Shown piece after piece: positions 1 through 8,178 of a stretch of 11,649 nucleotides of DNA. This stretch comes from an uncultured Rhodanobacteraceae bacterium (GTDB lineage Bacteria > Pseudomonadota > Gammaproteobacteria > Xanthomonadales > Rhodanobacteraceae), in the NCBI GenBank assembly GCA_937902695.1, contig CALFNI010000536.1, positions 1-11,649 of the forward strand. The letters run 5' to 3'. A model generated the notes under the pieces. The model ran no database searches, was not told where the DNA came from, and saw only the letters and a list, made by a program, of their open reading frames with translations. Both the position numbers and the translations under genes were made by a program. Each line of letters begins with the position of its first letter. The first letter of the stretch is position 1.

Positions 1-349
1 GCCGACGGCACGGACCTGTCCGCCACAATCCTGTGCCGCAGCTGCGGATCGCGCCGGGCCATGCGTAGTGGTATGCGCTCGATGCGAACCTATCGACGGA
101 CGCGGCGATGTCATCGTAGTTCGGCTGCGCGAGCGGCATGAGATGGCCGTCGGCGGCGACTTCGCTGATTTCGACGAGCGCGCCGGCGTCCGGATAGGGC
201 AGCGCGCGCAGCATGACCGCGTCGACGACGCAGCCGATCGCGATCGCGGCGGCGAGGCCGGTCGCGAGCGTCAGCATGGCGAAGAGGGCGGTGCCGGCGC
301 GCGCGCGCAGGCTCCTCCATGCGAAACCGAGATCCTGCAGGATGTTCAT
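1..349 (-). CDS. MacB/FtsX-type ABC transporter permease, N-terminal part (3' end beyond window)
   Basis: This is an open minus-strand frame from an ATG at 349-347 to the window edge, giving 116 codons with no stop. The start MNILQDLGFAWRSLRARAG and the hydrophobic segment at about residues 20-42 match the start of the 813-aa permease just upstream (MLQILAQNIRYAARQLAANPG, then a membrane helix). This suggests a paralogous MacB-like permease whose periplasmic core domain begins around residue 45. A GAAGG ribosome site lies 9 nt before the ATG. The gene follows the first permease by 70 nt, so it is probably the last or next gene of the same export operon, with the two permeases forming a pair. 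The final 20 or so residues before the edge do not align well by eye with the paralogue, so a frame problem at the edge cannot be excluded. Confidence 0.75.
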   Translation of the reverse strand, partial: MNILQDLGFAWRSLRARAGTALFAMLTLATGLAAAIAIGCVVDAVMLRALPYPDAGALVEISEVAADGHLMPLAQPNYDDIAASVDRFASSAYHYAWPGAIRSCGTGLWRTGPCRR

Positions 350-419
350 CGGGCGATGCCTTCGAGACGGCATGGGTGGGTGTGTCGCAAGACGTTCACG
401 GCGCGGTTCGCATCGACGG

Positions 420-2861
420 CTACTGGTGGCGCAACGCGTTCATCGGCGCGGTGCCGGCGGCGAGTCGCGCGGGCAGGTAGCTCGCCAGCAGCGCGACAGC
501 GCCGAGGAGGAACGCGGCGGCGACGAGGGCGAACGCATCGCCCGGCGTCGCGCCGTAGAGAAGGCCCGAAACGAGCACGCCGCCGGCGAGCGACAACAAC
601 GTGCCGATCAGGAGGCCGATCGCGGCCAGCGCTGCGCCGCGACGCAGGACGTCGGACAGGATCCGTGCCGGCGTCGCGCCGAGCGAGAGGCGCACGCCGA
701 ACTCGCGCGTGCGCGCGCTGACGTACATCGCGATGACGCCGTAGAGGCCGATCGCCGCGAGGAGCAGGCCGACCGCGCCGAGCGCCAGCGAAGTCAGCGC
801 CGCGATCCGCTGCGGCAGCAGCGACAATGCCAGGATGTCGGCGAGCGAGCGCACCTGGGGCGAAGGCAGCGAGGCGTCGATCGCGCGCACCGTGTCGCCC
901 AGCGTTGCGGCGAACGCATTCGTCGGCTGCCTGGTCTTGACGATCAGCGCCATTTCGGCGCGCGGCCACTGCGCGAGCGGCAGGAACATGAAAGGCTCGG
1001 TGCTTTCGCCGAGCGATGCGTACTTCCCGTCCGGCACGACGCCGACGACGGTCAGCGTGTGCCGATCGTTGTCGTCGCCGAACGCGAAGCTGCGGCCGAT
1101 CACATCGCCGTTCGCGGCGAGCGTCTGCGCCAGCGTCGCGTTGACGATGCAGACCTCGGAGGAATCCTTGACGTCGTGCGCGTCGAAGTCGCGTCCCTGC
1201 AGGCGGATGTCGAGGGCCTGAAAGTAGCCGGGCGAGACGAGATTCACGAATGGTGTCAATGCGTCGCCGGATTGGCCCGGCACGTGGAAATCGCCTTCCT
1301 GCATGCGGCTGAAGTCGAGGGGCACCAGCGCGGCCACGGCGGCGGCGGCGATGCCCGGCGTCGCACGCAGCCGGTCGAGGAGCGCGGTCTCGAGCGCAAG
1401 CCGGCGCGCGTCGGAATAGCCGCTCGGCTCGAGATTGAAGTCGGCGGTGAGCACGTCGCTCACGTTGAAGCCGGGATCGATGGCCGCGGCGCGCTGCATC
1501 GCGCGCATGAAGAGGCCTCCGCCGGCGAGAAGGATCATGGTCAGGGCGATCTGCGCGACGACCAGCGCCGAACCGAGCCGCGAGCGCTGGCTCGCGCCGC
1601 GCGCGCCGGCGAGTACCGCGCCGGCGCCCGGCGCGTACGAAGAAGCGCGCATTGCCGGCACGAGGCCGAAACCGAACGCGGTCGCGAGCGTGCATGCAAG
1701 CGCGAACCAGAACGTGGCGGCGTCGATCGGAATATCGATCGAGAGCGGCACCGGCACGGGCGGATCGACATGCGAAAGCAGGCGGCACGCGGCCGCGCTG
1801 AGTGCGAGGCCGAGCCCGCCCGCGGCCAGCGAGAGCAGCGCGCTTTCGCTCATGAGCTGCAGCGTCACGCGCGCGCGTCCCGCGCCGAGCACGAACCGCA
1901 TCGCGATTTCGTGGCGGCGCGCCTCGCCGCGTGCGAGCAGCAGCGAGGCGACGTTGACGCACGCGACCAGCAGCAGCAGCGCGATCAATGCGAACAGCAG
2001 CGCGGAAAACGCGACGAGGCCGCCGCGCAGCTCGCCCGGCACGCCATGCAGCGGCTCGACGCTGATCGTGACGCCGCCTTCGTTGCCGCGCCGCGGATAG
2101 TCGGCGGCAATGCGGGCGGCGATCGAAGAAAGCTGCTGGCGCGCCTGTGCGCGGGTCGTGCCCGGCATCAGCCTCGCCGCGAGCGACAGCCAGGTCGAGC
2201 CGCGCTGCTGGAGCAGCTGCGCCGCGCCGGGCTGGAGCAGCGGCTGATGGGACAGCGGGACATAGAACGCGGGCGTCAGCATGGCGACGGTGCCGCGGAA
2301 GTCGGGCGCGGCGACGCCGAGCAGCGTGAAGCGCTGGCCGTTGATCGATACGGTCCTGCCGATCGCGCCTTCGTCGCCGTTGAGATACTTGCGCCAGCCG
2401 GCGTACGTCGCGACGGCGACCGGTGCCGCGCCGCTGCGATCGTCGCCGTCGCGAAGCAGGCGGCCCCGATAGGCACCGACCTGCAGCGCGTCGAAATAGT
2501 TGCCGCTCACCATCAGCCCGAACGCGCGCTCGGGGTTGCCGGCGACGTCGACGTTGATCCATTGGTGGCGATAGGCGAACACCTGCGCGACGTTCTTCGC
2601 GCCTGCCGCGTAGTCCTCGAAATCGGGCGCCGAGAACGAGTCGGTGCCGTGCGCCGGCGACACGCTGCCGAGTTCGACGAGATCGTCCGGCGCGCCCACG
2701 CCGCGCAAGGGCGCAAAGAGAAGCGTGTTGGCGGCGCTGAACAGCGTGATGCTCGCCGCGAGCCCGATCGCGAGCGAGAGCGCGGCGAACAGCGAGAAGC
2801 CCGGATTCGCGGCGAGCTGGCGCGCGGCGTAACGGATGTTCTGCGCAAGGATCTGCAGCAT
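420..2861 (-). CDS. MacB/FtsX-like ABC transporter permease with duplicated permease domains (ADOP type)
   Basis: This 813-aa inner-membrane protein is probably the membrane component of a MacAB-type exporter; the substrate is unknown. An N-terminal helix (residues about 21-45) is followed by a periplasmic MacB core domain (about 50-275). A first FtsX membrane block (about 283-405) carries the family signature ACVNVASLLLARGEARRHE. A further helix (about 430-452) and a second periplasmic domain lead to a C-terminal FtsX block that contains TREFGVRLSLGATPARI. Two FtsX blocks in one chain is the architecture of the 'duplicated orphan permease' family, about 800 aa long, so the length fits. The start at 2861 has GAGGA six nt upstream. 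It lies 35 nt after the ATPase stop, so co-transcription is very likely. The exported molecule cannot be inferred from sequence. Confidence 0.93.
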   Translation of the reverse strand: MLQILAQNIRYAARQLAANPGFSLFAALSLAIGLAASITLFSAANTLLFAPLRGVGAPDDLVELGSVSPAHGTDSFSAPDFEDYAAGAKNVAQVFAYRHQWINVDVAGNPERAFGLMVSGNYFDALQVGAYRGRLLRDGDDRSGAAPVAVATYAGWRKYLNGDEGAIGRTVSINGQRFTLLGVAAPDFRGTVAMLTPAFYVPLSHQPLLQPGAAQLLQQRGSTWLSLAARLMPGTTRAQARQQLSSIAARIAADYPRRGNEGGVTISVEPLHGVPGELRGGLVAFSALLFALIALLLLVACVNVASLLLARGEARRHEIAMRFVLGAGRARVTLQLMSESALLSLAAGGLGLALSAAACRLLSHVDPPVPVPLSIDIPIDAATFWFALACTLATAFGFGLVPAMRASSYAPGAGAVLAGARGASQRSRLGSALVVAQIALTMILLAGGGLFMRAMQRAAAIDPGFNVSDVLTADFNLEPSGYSDARRLALETALLDRLRATPGIAAAAVAALVPLDFSRMQEGDFHVPGQSGDALTPFVNLVSPGYFQALDIRLQGRDFDAHDVKDSSEVCIVNATLAQTLAANGDVIGRSFAFGDDNDRHTLTVVGVVPDGKYASLGESTEPFMFLPLAQWPRAEMALIVKTRQPTNAFAATLGDTVRAIDASLPSPQVRSLADILALSLLPQRIAALTSLALGAVGLLLAAIGLYGVIAMYVSARTREFGVRLSLGATPARILSDVLRRGAALAAIGLLIGTLLSLAGGVLVSGLLYGATPGDAFALVAAAFLLGAVALLASYLPARLAAGTAPMNALRHQ

Positions 2862-2896
2862 GCGGCGTCCTCGTGGGGATGCGGCGGTGGAAACGC

Positions 2897-3655
<759 letters not shown>

Positions 3656-3683
3656 CGTCGGAATCTTGCCTGTGGGGAGGTTG

Positions 3684-3703
3684 GGTTCGATGCGGTTCGA
3701 TGC
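3684..3703. repeat. Tandem 10-bp direct repeat (GGTTCGATGC x2)
   Basis: Two perfect adjacent copies, 3684-3693 and 3694-3703, lie in the 80-nt gap between the adaptor and ATPase genes. No role is evident. Confidence 0.6.
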
Positions 3704-3735
3704 CGTAACGCTTACGCCGGTCGCCGTTGCCGGTG

Positions 3736-4989
3736 CTATCGGAGCCGCACGCGGTCGTGCTGGTCGAAGGCGCTCGTGTCGGACAGGATCACGCGGTCGC
3801 CGACGTTGAGGCCTTTGACGATCTGGATCAGGTTGACCGAGCTCTTGCCGAGCTCGACCGGCACGCGGCTGGCGACGTCGCCGCCCGGGTCGAGCTTGAA
3901 CAGGCGCACTTCGGAGTCGGATTGTCCGAACGCCGGGCGGCCGACATAGAGCACGTCGGGCAGGCGCTCGATCTCGATGGTGCCGTCGACCGAGAGATCG
4001 GGACGCGCGCCGGGCGGGAGCTTGCCTTCGAGATCGACGTCGACCTGCACGGTGCCGTTCTGCACCGCGGGATCGACGCGCAGCACCTTGCCGTCGATGA
4101 TGCCGTTGCGCGTATCGACCTTGACCGGCTGGCCGAGCGCGACATCCTTCGCCTGCGTCTCCGCGATGCGAAGCTCGGCCATCAGCTCGCCCGGACGCGC
4201 AACGCGCGCGAGGTTGGCGCCGATCGCGACCTGCTGGCCTTCCTCGACCGGCACCTGCTGCAGGATGCCCTCGATGCCGGCGCGCACGTGCAGCGCATCG
4301 GCCTGGCGCTGGCGCAGCTCGCGCGTCGCGACGAGCTGGTCCAGACGCGCCTTCTCGGCGGCGAGCTGCGATTCGATGTTGCGGCGGAACTCGACGACGC
4401 GCTGCTCCTCCAGATCCATGCGGTTCTTCGACTGCTCGAGCACGACGAGGCTTTTCTTGTATTGCACGGCCGGGATGACGCCTTTCTCGGCGACCGGCTT
4501 CTCGGCTTCGGCCTGCATGCGCGCCGTTTCGTATTCGCTCTTCGCCTGCGCGTGCTGCGACTGCTCGTCGAGCAGTTTCGAGTTGAGATCGGTGCGCTTG
4601 GCGGCCAGGTCGGATTGCGCGGCCGTGACCGCGGTCGTCGCCGCGAGCAGCTGATCATCCACCTCGGGGTTGCTGAGCTCGAGGATGACGGTGTCCGGCT
4701 TCACGATCGCGCCGGGCTTGATCACGATGCGCTCGACGCGCGCGGCGGTCTCGGCGGCGATCCAGCGGATCTCCTTCGGGACCAGCGTGCCCGGACCGCG
4801 AACCTCGCGCAGCAGCTCGCCGCGCTTGACCTGATCGACGGTCACGCTCGAGCGTTCGACCGACGGGATCGCAGGGCCCAGCGCGGCGAGGCCGGCGACG
4901 GCGACGAGAAGACAGGCGGCGATCGCGGCCCCGATGACGTACTGGCGGCGGCGTTTCTTTTTCTTGAGCTCGGGGCGGGCAATGTCCAT
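3736..4989 (-). CDS. HlyD/MacA-family periplasmic adaptor (membrane fusion) protein
   Basis: This 417-aa protein is anchored in the inner membrane and should link the ABC permease to the periplasm or to an outer-membrane channel. A lysine/arginine-rich cytoplasmic start (KKKKRRR, residues 9-15) precedes one transmembrane helix (about 17-38). Two half-lipoyl segments (about 65-107 and 235-265) flank a long charged helical hairpin (about 110-232, rich in Gln, Glu, Lys and Ala), followed by beta-barrel and membrane-proximal regions. This order is the usual adaptor layout and the length is normal. It is the first gene of the operon. No strong ribosome site precedes the ATG at 4989, and no better in-frame start is visible upstream. 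No outer-membrane TolC-like gene is seen here. Confidence 0.92.
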   Translation of the reverse strand: MDIARPELKKKKRRRQYVIGAAIAACLLVAVAGLAALGPAIPSVERSSVTVDQVKRGELLREVRGPGTLVPKEIRWIAAETAARVERIVIKPGAIVKPDTVILELSNPEVDDQLLAATTAVTAAQSDLAAKRTDLNSKLLDEQSQHAQAKSEYETARMQAEAEKPVAEKGVIPAVQYKKSLVVLEQSKNRMDLEEQRVVEFRRNIESQLAAEKARLDQLVATRELRQRQADALHVRAGIEGILQQVPVEEGQQVAIGANLARVARPGELMAELRIAETQAKDVALGQPVKVDTRNGIIDGKVLRVDPAVQNGTVQVDVDLEGKLPPGARPDLSVDGTIEIERLPDVLYVGRPAFGQSDSEVRLFKLDPGGDVASRVPVELGKSSVNLIQIVKGLNVGDRVILSDTSAFDQHDRVRLR

Positions 4990-5044
4990 GGCGCTGCAGT
5001 AGCAGGGGCCATGCCAGCCGGATGGCTCAATCGCGCAACCGCAG

Positions 5045-5074
5045 AATATTCAGCATAAACAGTAGCTTGTGCAA
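5045..5074 (-). promoter_or_regulatory. Candidate promoter for the ABC export operon
   Basis: On the minus strand a -35-like TTGCAC (5074-5069) is followed after 18 nt by a -10-like AATATT (5050-5045). The transcript would start about 48 nt before the adaptor ATG. This is an AT-rich island in otherwise GC-rich DNA. It is a match by eye only, and the -10 is imperfect. Confidence 0.35.
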
Positions 5075-5123
5075 TTTGTCCAGAGCACTTCGCGGTGTAC
5101 GCACGGGGCGACCGTCCGATACC

Positions 5124-5150
5124 GTACAGCGGGCATGAACGCCCACGTAC
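5124..5150. repeat. Short imperfect hairpin between the DUF2461 gene and the ABC operon
   Basis: GTAC and GGGC (5124-5127, 5131-5134) pair with GCCC and GTAC (5141-5144, 5147-5150) around an ATGAAC loop. It lies downstream of the minus-strand DUF2461 gene and upstream of the ABC operon. With no T-rich tract beside it, a terminator role is only possible. Confidence 0.35.
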
Positions 5151-5162
5151 AGCTGGCTGTTT

Positions 5163-5186
5163 CTCTCTCCCGGAAGCGGGAGAGGG
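5163..5186. repeat. CTCTCCCG-GAAG-CGGGAGAG inverted repeat, dispersed-repeat type
   Basis: A perfect 8-bp stem (5165-5172 with 5177-5184) closes a 4-nt loop, and the flanking bases extend it by one C-G and two G-T pairs. From memory, similar CCCTCTCCCGC...GCGGGAGAGGG hairpins are scattered through many high-GC proteobacterial intergenic regions. It sits about 30 bp past the DUF2461 stop. Neither strand shows a following run of T, so it is better called a repeat than an intrinsic terminator. Confidence 0.5.
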
Positions 5187-5214
5187 GATACGGCGCCAGT
5201 GGGTGAAGGAGCGA

Positions 5215-5901
5215 TCAGAACTCCAGCTCGAGCGCGGCGCAGAGGTAATCGATCATCGGCGCGATCCGCTTGAACGTGTCGACGACGGCCGGCAGCAATT
5301 CGTCCGACGTCGCGATCGCATCCGGTATCGCGGCGCCCGCGGCGAAGTTGCGGCGCTTGAGGTCCTCGATCAGTTCATGCTGCGGATCGAATCCGCGCGG
5401 CGGACGCGAGAGTGCCTCGCCCCAGAACTCGAAGCGCTCGCGGAAGGGCTTGCCGTGCACGGCTTTCTTCCATGCGGCCGGATTGTCGGCGAGGAACTCG
5501 CGGATCTTCTTCAGCGTCGGCGGCTCGGGATGCCAGAGGCCGCCGCCGGCGAAGCAGTCGCGTGGCTGGATGTGCAGATAGAACGACGGCGCCGCGACCT
5601 CGCGTCGCCGCTCGTGCCCGAACCGCGCGCCGGCCCAGGTCTTGTACGGCGTCTTGTCGTTGCGGAATCGCGTGTCGCGATGGATGCGGAACAGCGAACC
5701 GCCGCTCGGCCGCGGGTCGGCGCGATAGTGCGCGCTGATCTTCGCGAGCGGCGCCTGCATGTCCTCGATCAGGCGCAGGAACGGATCGCGCAGCACGTCC
5801 TCGTAGCGCGTCCTGTTCGCGGCGAACCACGCGCGATTGTTGTTCTTCGCCAGATCGCGCTGGAACCTGAACGTCGCCGCGGTGAAGTAGTGTCCGGCCA
5901 T
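5215..5901 (-). CDS. DUF2461 family protein
   Basis: This 228-aa protein has the hallmarks of DUF2461 (TIGR02453), whose biochemical role is not known to me. They are the N-terminal FRFQRDLAKNNNRAWFAAN (residues 11-29), the central FRIHRDTRFRNDKTPYKTWAG, and FYLHIQPRDCFAGGGLWHP. The length is normal for the family. The frame stays open far upstream, but the ATG at 5901 is preferred because GAGGAA lies 5 nt before it and the family homology starts there. The start falls 10 nt after the natural end of the exodeoxyribonuclease I frame, so the two are very likely one transcription unit. The premature stop in the upstream gene could reduce translation or transcription reaching this gene. Confidence 0.92.
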   Translation of the reverse strand: MAGHYFTAATFRFQRDLAKNNNRAWFAANRTRYEDVLRDPFLRLIEDMQAPLAKISAHYRADPRPSGGSLFRIHRDTRFRNDKTPYKTWAGARFGHERRREVAAPSFYLHIQPRDCFAGGGLWHPEPPTLKKIREFLADNPAAWKKAVHGKPFRERFEFWGEALSRPPRGFDPQHELIEDLKRRNFAAGAAIPDAIATSDELLPAVVDTFKRIAPMIDYLCAALELEF

Positions 5902-5911
5902 CGTGCTTCCT

Positions 5912-6016
5912 CTACAGCAACGTGCGGCCCCAGACGTCGAGCTGATCGAGCACGATGCGCCCTTCCGCGCTGGTCGTCTCGTCGGCGCGGTAGGCCGCGA
6001 TCTCGGCGAAGTATTA
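5912..6016 (-). pseudogene. Detached C-terminal segment of exodeoxyribonuclease I after the in-frame stop
   Basis: After the TAA codon at 6016-6014 the ExoI frame reads YFAEIAAYRADETTS and continues to DQLDVWGRTLL before TAG (5914-5912). It aligns by eye with the C-terminal helices of E. coli ExoI (GYADELQMLVQQYADD and onward). There is no new start codon or ribosome site of its own. A single C-to-T change, from CAA to TAA, would explain the break. So would a base-call error or stop-codon readthrough. Confidence 0.8.
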
Positions 6017-7339
6017 CTCGAGCGTGCGCGGCGTCGCCGGCGTCGCCGTTTCGAGGCGGCGCCGGCGCATGTCCTGCCAGCGTGCCGATTCGTCGGCGCT
6101 GAGCGTCTCGGGCCAGTTGCGCGCACGATAGCGGAACAACAGCTCCGCGCAGCGCGTGTCCTTGAACGCGAACGGGCGCGTTCCAAGCTGTTCGGGGGGC
6201 GTTTCGCGCACCGAGCGCAGCAGCAGGCGATCGTCGTCGGACATGAAGCAGTCGTAGAGCGCGACCTCCGCGTCGAGCGCGGGCTCGGGCTTCGAATCGC
6301 GCGCGAATACGCGCCGTACCTTTTCGGCAAGTCCGCTCGCGGTACGCAGTTGCTCGAGATGGCGCAGGTTTTTCTCGACATCCAGCGCGATGCGCGACGT
6401 GTCGGTCGCCTTGAGGACGCTGATCGGCGCGAGCGCGGGCGTCCGGTTGGCGTGGATGGTCTTGAGCGGAATGCGCTCGACGCCCTCGGGGAGGTCGGCG
6501 CGACGCGTGAAGACGCGGTCGGCGATGCCTTCGGCGTCGAGCGCAATCAGCTCCGTCGGGTCGGCATCGAGATCGAACACGATCACGCCGTTCGGCGAGG
6601 TCGGATGGCCCGCGATCGGCGCGACCATCGCCAGGCACCCGCGCGTCGACGGATACCGCGAGGAGACGTGCAGCAGCGGCGTCATCTCGACGACATCGAG
6701 CAGCTCGAACACGCGCTGCTTCCTGCGCAGCGCGAAATGCCAGTCCCAGAGCCGCGGCTGCCTGAAGCGCAGGATGCGCGCGATGCCGACCAGGGCCTCG
6801 ACGTCGGCGAGCGCATCGTGCGCGCGCCGCTGCGGCACGTGGTTCGCGCGGGCGAGCTCTTCGAGGCGGAAGCTCGGCGCGCCGTCGTCGCGCAGCGGCC
6901 ACTCGATCCCGTGCGGACGCAGCGCATAGCACATGCGCGCGAGATCGATGACGTCCCAGCGCGAGTTGCCGTTTTCCCACTCGCGCGCATACGGATCGTA
7001 GAAGTTGCGGTAGAGGAGGTGGCGCGTGAACTCGTCGTCGAAGCGCAGCGAGTTGTAGCCGACGCCGCAGGTGCCGGGCTCGGCAAGGATCTCGTGCACG
7101 CGCGCGGCGAACTCGGCCTCGACGACGCCTTCGGCCGCGGCGCGCTGCGGCGTGATGCCGGTGACGAGGCATGCTCCCGGCGAGGGCAGCACGTCGGGCG
7201 CGGGCTTGCAGAAGACCGAGACCGGATCGCCGATGATTTCGAGGTCGGGTGTCGTGCGGATCGCGCCGAACTGGGCCGGTCGGTCGCGGCGCGGATCGGC
7301 GCCGAAGGTTTCGTAATCGTGCCAGAGGAAAGTCTGCAT
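6014..7339 (-). CDS. sbcB: Exodeoxyribonuclease I, truncated by an in-frame TAA 34 codons before the natural end
   Basis: ExoI is a single-strand-specific 3'-5' DNA exonuclease that acts with SSB in mismatch repair and recombination. The 441-aa product starts MQTFLWHDYETFG and keeps the DEDDh catalytic set: D8, E10, D101 (in RFDDE), H174 and D179 (in AHDALADV). It also has the family stretches RNFYDPYA, NSRWDVIDLARMCYALRP and YRARNWPETL. The start has no strong ribosome site, but the homology begins exactly there. The reading frame ends at TAA (6016-6014). Beyond it the same frame continues 33 more codons to a TAG at 5914-5912, and those codons read like the normal ExoI C-terminus. Without the TAA the protein would be 475 aa, the length I recall for E. 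coli ExoI. The catalytic domain is intact, so partial function is possible. Confidence 0.9.
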   Translation of the reverse strand: MQTFLWHDYETFGADPRRDRPAQFGAIRTTPDLEIIGDPVSVFCKPAPDVLPSPGACLVTGITPQRAAAEGVVEAEFAARVHEILAEPGTCGVGYNSLRFDDEFTRHLLYRNFYDPYAREWENGNSRWDVIDLARMCYALRPHGIEWPLRDDGAPSFRLEELARANHVPQRRAHDALADVEALVGIARILRFRQPRLWDWHFALRRKQRVFELLDVVEMTPLLHVSSRYPSTRGCLAMVAPIAGHPTSPNGVIVFDLDADPTELIALDAEGIADRVFTRRADLPEGVERIPLKTIHANRTPALAPISVLKATDTSRIALDVEKNLRHLEQLRTASGLAEKVRRVFARDSKPEPALDAEVALYDCFMSDDDRLLLRSVRETPPEQLGTRPFAFKDTRCAELLFRYRARNWPETLSADESARWQDMRRRRLETATPATPRTLE

Positions 7340-7401
7340 CGTGCGTCCGCTGCCGGTCTCGCCAGCGTAGCCGCGCGAACCTGCGCCTGACAATCGCCGC
7401 C

Positions 7402-7410
7402 TGCTAGACT
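7402..7410 (+). promoter_or_regulatory. Candidate extended -10 element for orn
   Basis: TGC followed by TAGACT (7405-7410) matches an extended -10 motif (TGn plus the hexamer). It lies about 84 bp before the orn start, inside the 154-bp divergent region shared with the exodeoxyribonuclease gene. No good -35 is visible at normal spacing, which is tolerable for an extended -10 promoter. The match is by eye. Confidence 0.35.
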
Positions 7411-7480
7411 CGTCGCGACGGGCCTGTCGGGGGAGGCGGCGCGGTTTTTGAGGCGCGGATTCCGAAACGCGCCGACATCG

Positions 7481-7487
7481 AGAGGAG
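7481..7487 (+). promoter_or_regulatory. Ribosome binding site of orn (AGAGGAG)
   Basis: AGAGGAG ends 6 nt before the ATG at 7494 and fixes the start of orn. Confidence 0.75.
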
Positions 7488-7493
7488 TCGCGA

Positions 7494-8057
7494 ATGCACC
7501 ATGAGGACAACCTGATCTGGATCGACCTCGAAATGACCGGCCTCGATCCCGATCGCGATTCGATCCTCGAGATCGCGACGATCGTCACCGACAAGGACCT
7601 CAATCTCCTCGCCGAGGGTCCCGAGTTCGCGCTGCGCCAGCCGCTCGAGCGGCTCGAAGCGATGGACGACTGGAACCGCAACCAGCATCGCAAGTCCGGC
7701 CTCTGGCAGCGCGTGCTCGAGTCGCGCGTCGACATCGGCACGGCGGAGGCACTGACCTGCGAGTTTCTCGCGCAGTTCGTCTCGGCCGGCAAATCGCCGA
7801 TGTGCGGCAACTCGATCTGCCAGGACCGGCGCTTCCTCTATCGCCTGATGCCGCGGCTCGAGCGCTATTTCCACTACCGCAATCTCGACGTCTCGACGAT
7901 CAAGGAGCTCGCGCGGCGCTGGGCGCCCGATCTCGCGCGCGGATTCGCGAAGGAATCGACCCACACGGCGCTCAGCGACGTGCGCGATTCGATCACGGAG
8001 CTCAAGTACTACCGCCCGTTCATGGGGCGCCTCGCGGGCGTGCTGGAGGCGCCGTAG
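7494..8057 (+). CDS. orn: Oligoribonuclease
   Basis: Orn is a 3'-5' exoribonuclease that clears di- to penta-nucleotides, including pGpG from cyclic-di-GMP breakdown. The 187-aa protein has normal length and the DEDDh catalytic set: D11 and E13 in [11 protein letters not shown]111 in CQDRRFL, H157 and D162 in [11 protein letters not shown]. Other family stretches are [23 protein letters not shown] and the C-terminal [10 protein letters not shown]109 replaces the glycine of E. coli Orn (GNSIGQDRRF). I recall the same [11 protein letters not shown] in Xanthomonas, so it is a lineage trait and not a defect. The start is set by a strong ribosome site. The gene is divergent from sbcB and convergent with the membrane-protein gene on its right. 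Confidence 0.97.
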   Translation: MHHEDNLIWIDLEMTGLDPDRDSILEIATIVTDKDLNLLAEGPEFALRQPLERLEAMDDWNRNQHRKSGLWQRVLESRVDIGTAEALTCEFLAQFVSAGKSPMCGNSICQDRRFLYRLMPRLERYFHYRNLDVSTIKELARRWAPDLARGFAKESTHTALSDVRDSITELKYYRPFMGRLAGVLEAP

Positions 8058-8083
8058 GCCGAGCTGCAGAACGCCGTCCGCAT

Positions 8084-8163
8084 CGTCATTCGCGCGAAAG
8101 CGGGAATCCATCGTGCTGTTCGCGGCGCTCGAAAAATGGATTCCCGCTTTCGCGCGAATGACG
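8084..8163. repeat. Perfect 28-bp inverted repeat, REP-like, between convergent genes
   Basis: The left arm (8084-8111, starting CGTCATTCGCGCGAAAGCGG) and right arm (8136-8163) are exact reverse complements over 28 bp, separated by 24 nt. The arms resemble a dispersed repeat with the core GAAAGCGGGAATCC that I remember from many proteobacterial genomes, including Xanthomonadales. The element occupies almost all of the gap between the orn stop and the stop of the facing gene. It could therefore end transcription from both sides as a large hairpin, although no T-run follows either arm. Each arm also holds a smaller internal imperfect hairpin around GAAA. Confidence 0.85.
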
Positions 8164-8178
8164 GCCAGGACGAGCCCG

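Noticed and set aside
346-2562. 738-codon minus frame overlapping the permease
   Set aside because: Arg/Ala-rich shadow in another frame of the permease; the 420-2861 frame has clear MacB/FtsX motifs.
3727-5058. 443-codon plus-strand frame opposite the adaptor gene
   Set aside because: Composition is Asp/Leu/Arg/Ala repeats typical of antisense frames; the adaptor on the minus strand is unambiguous.
5903-7390. Long plus-strand frame opposite exodeoxyribonuclease I
   Set aside because: Antisense shadow with no recognisable domain; the minus strand has intact catalytic motifs.
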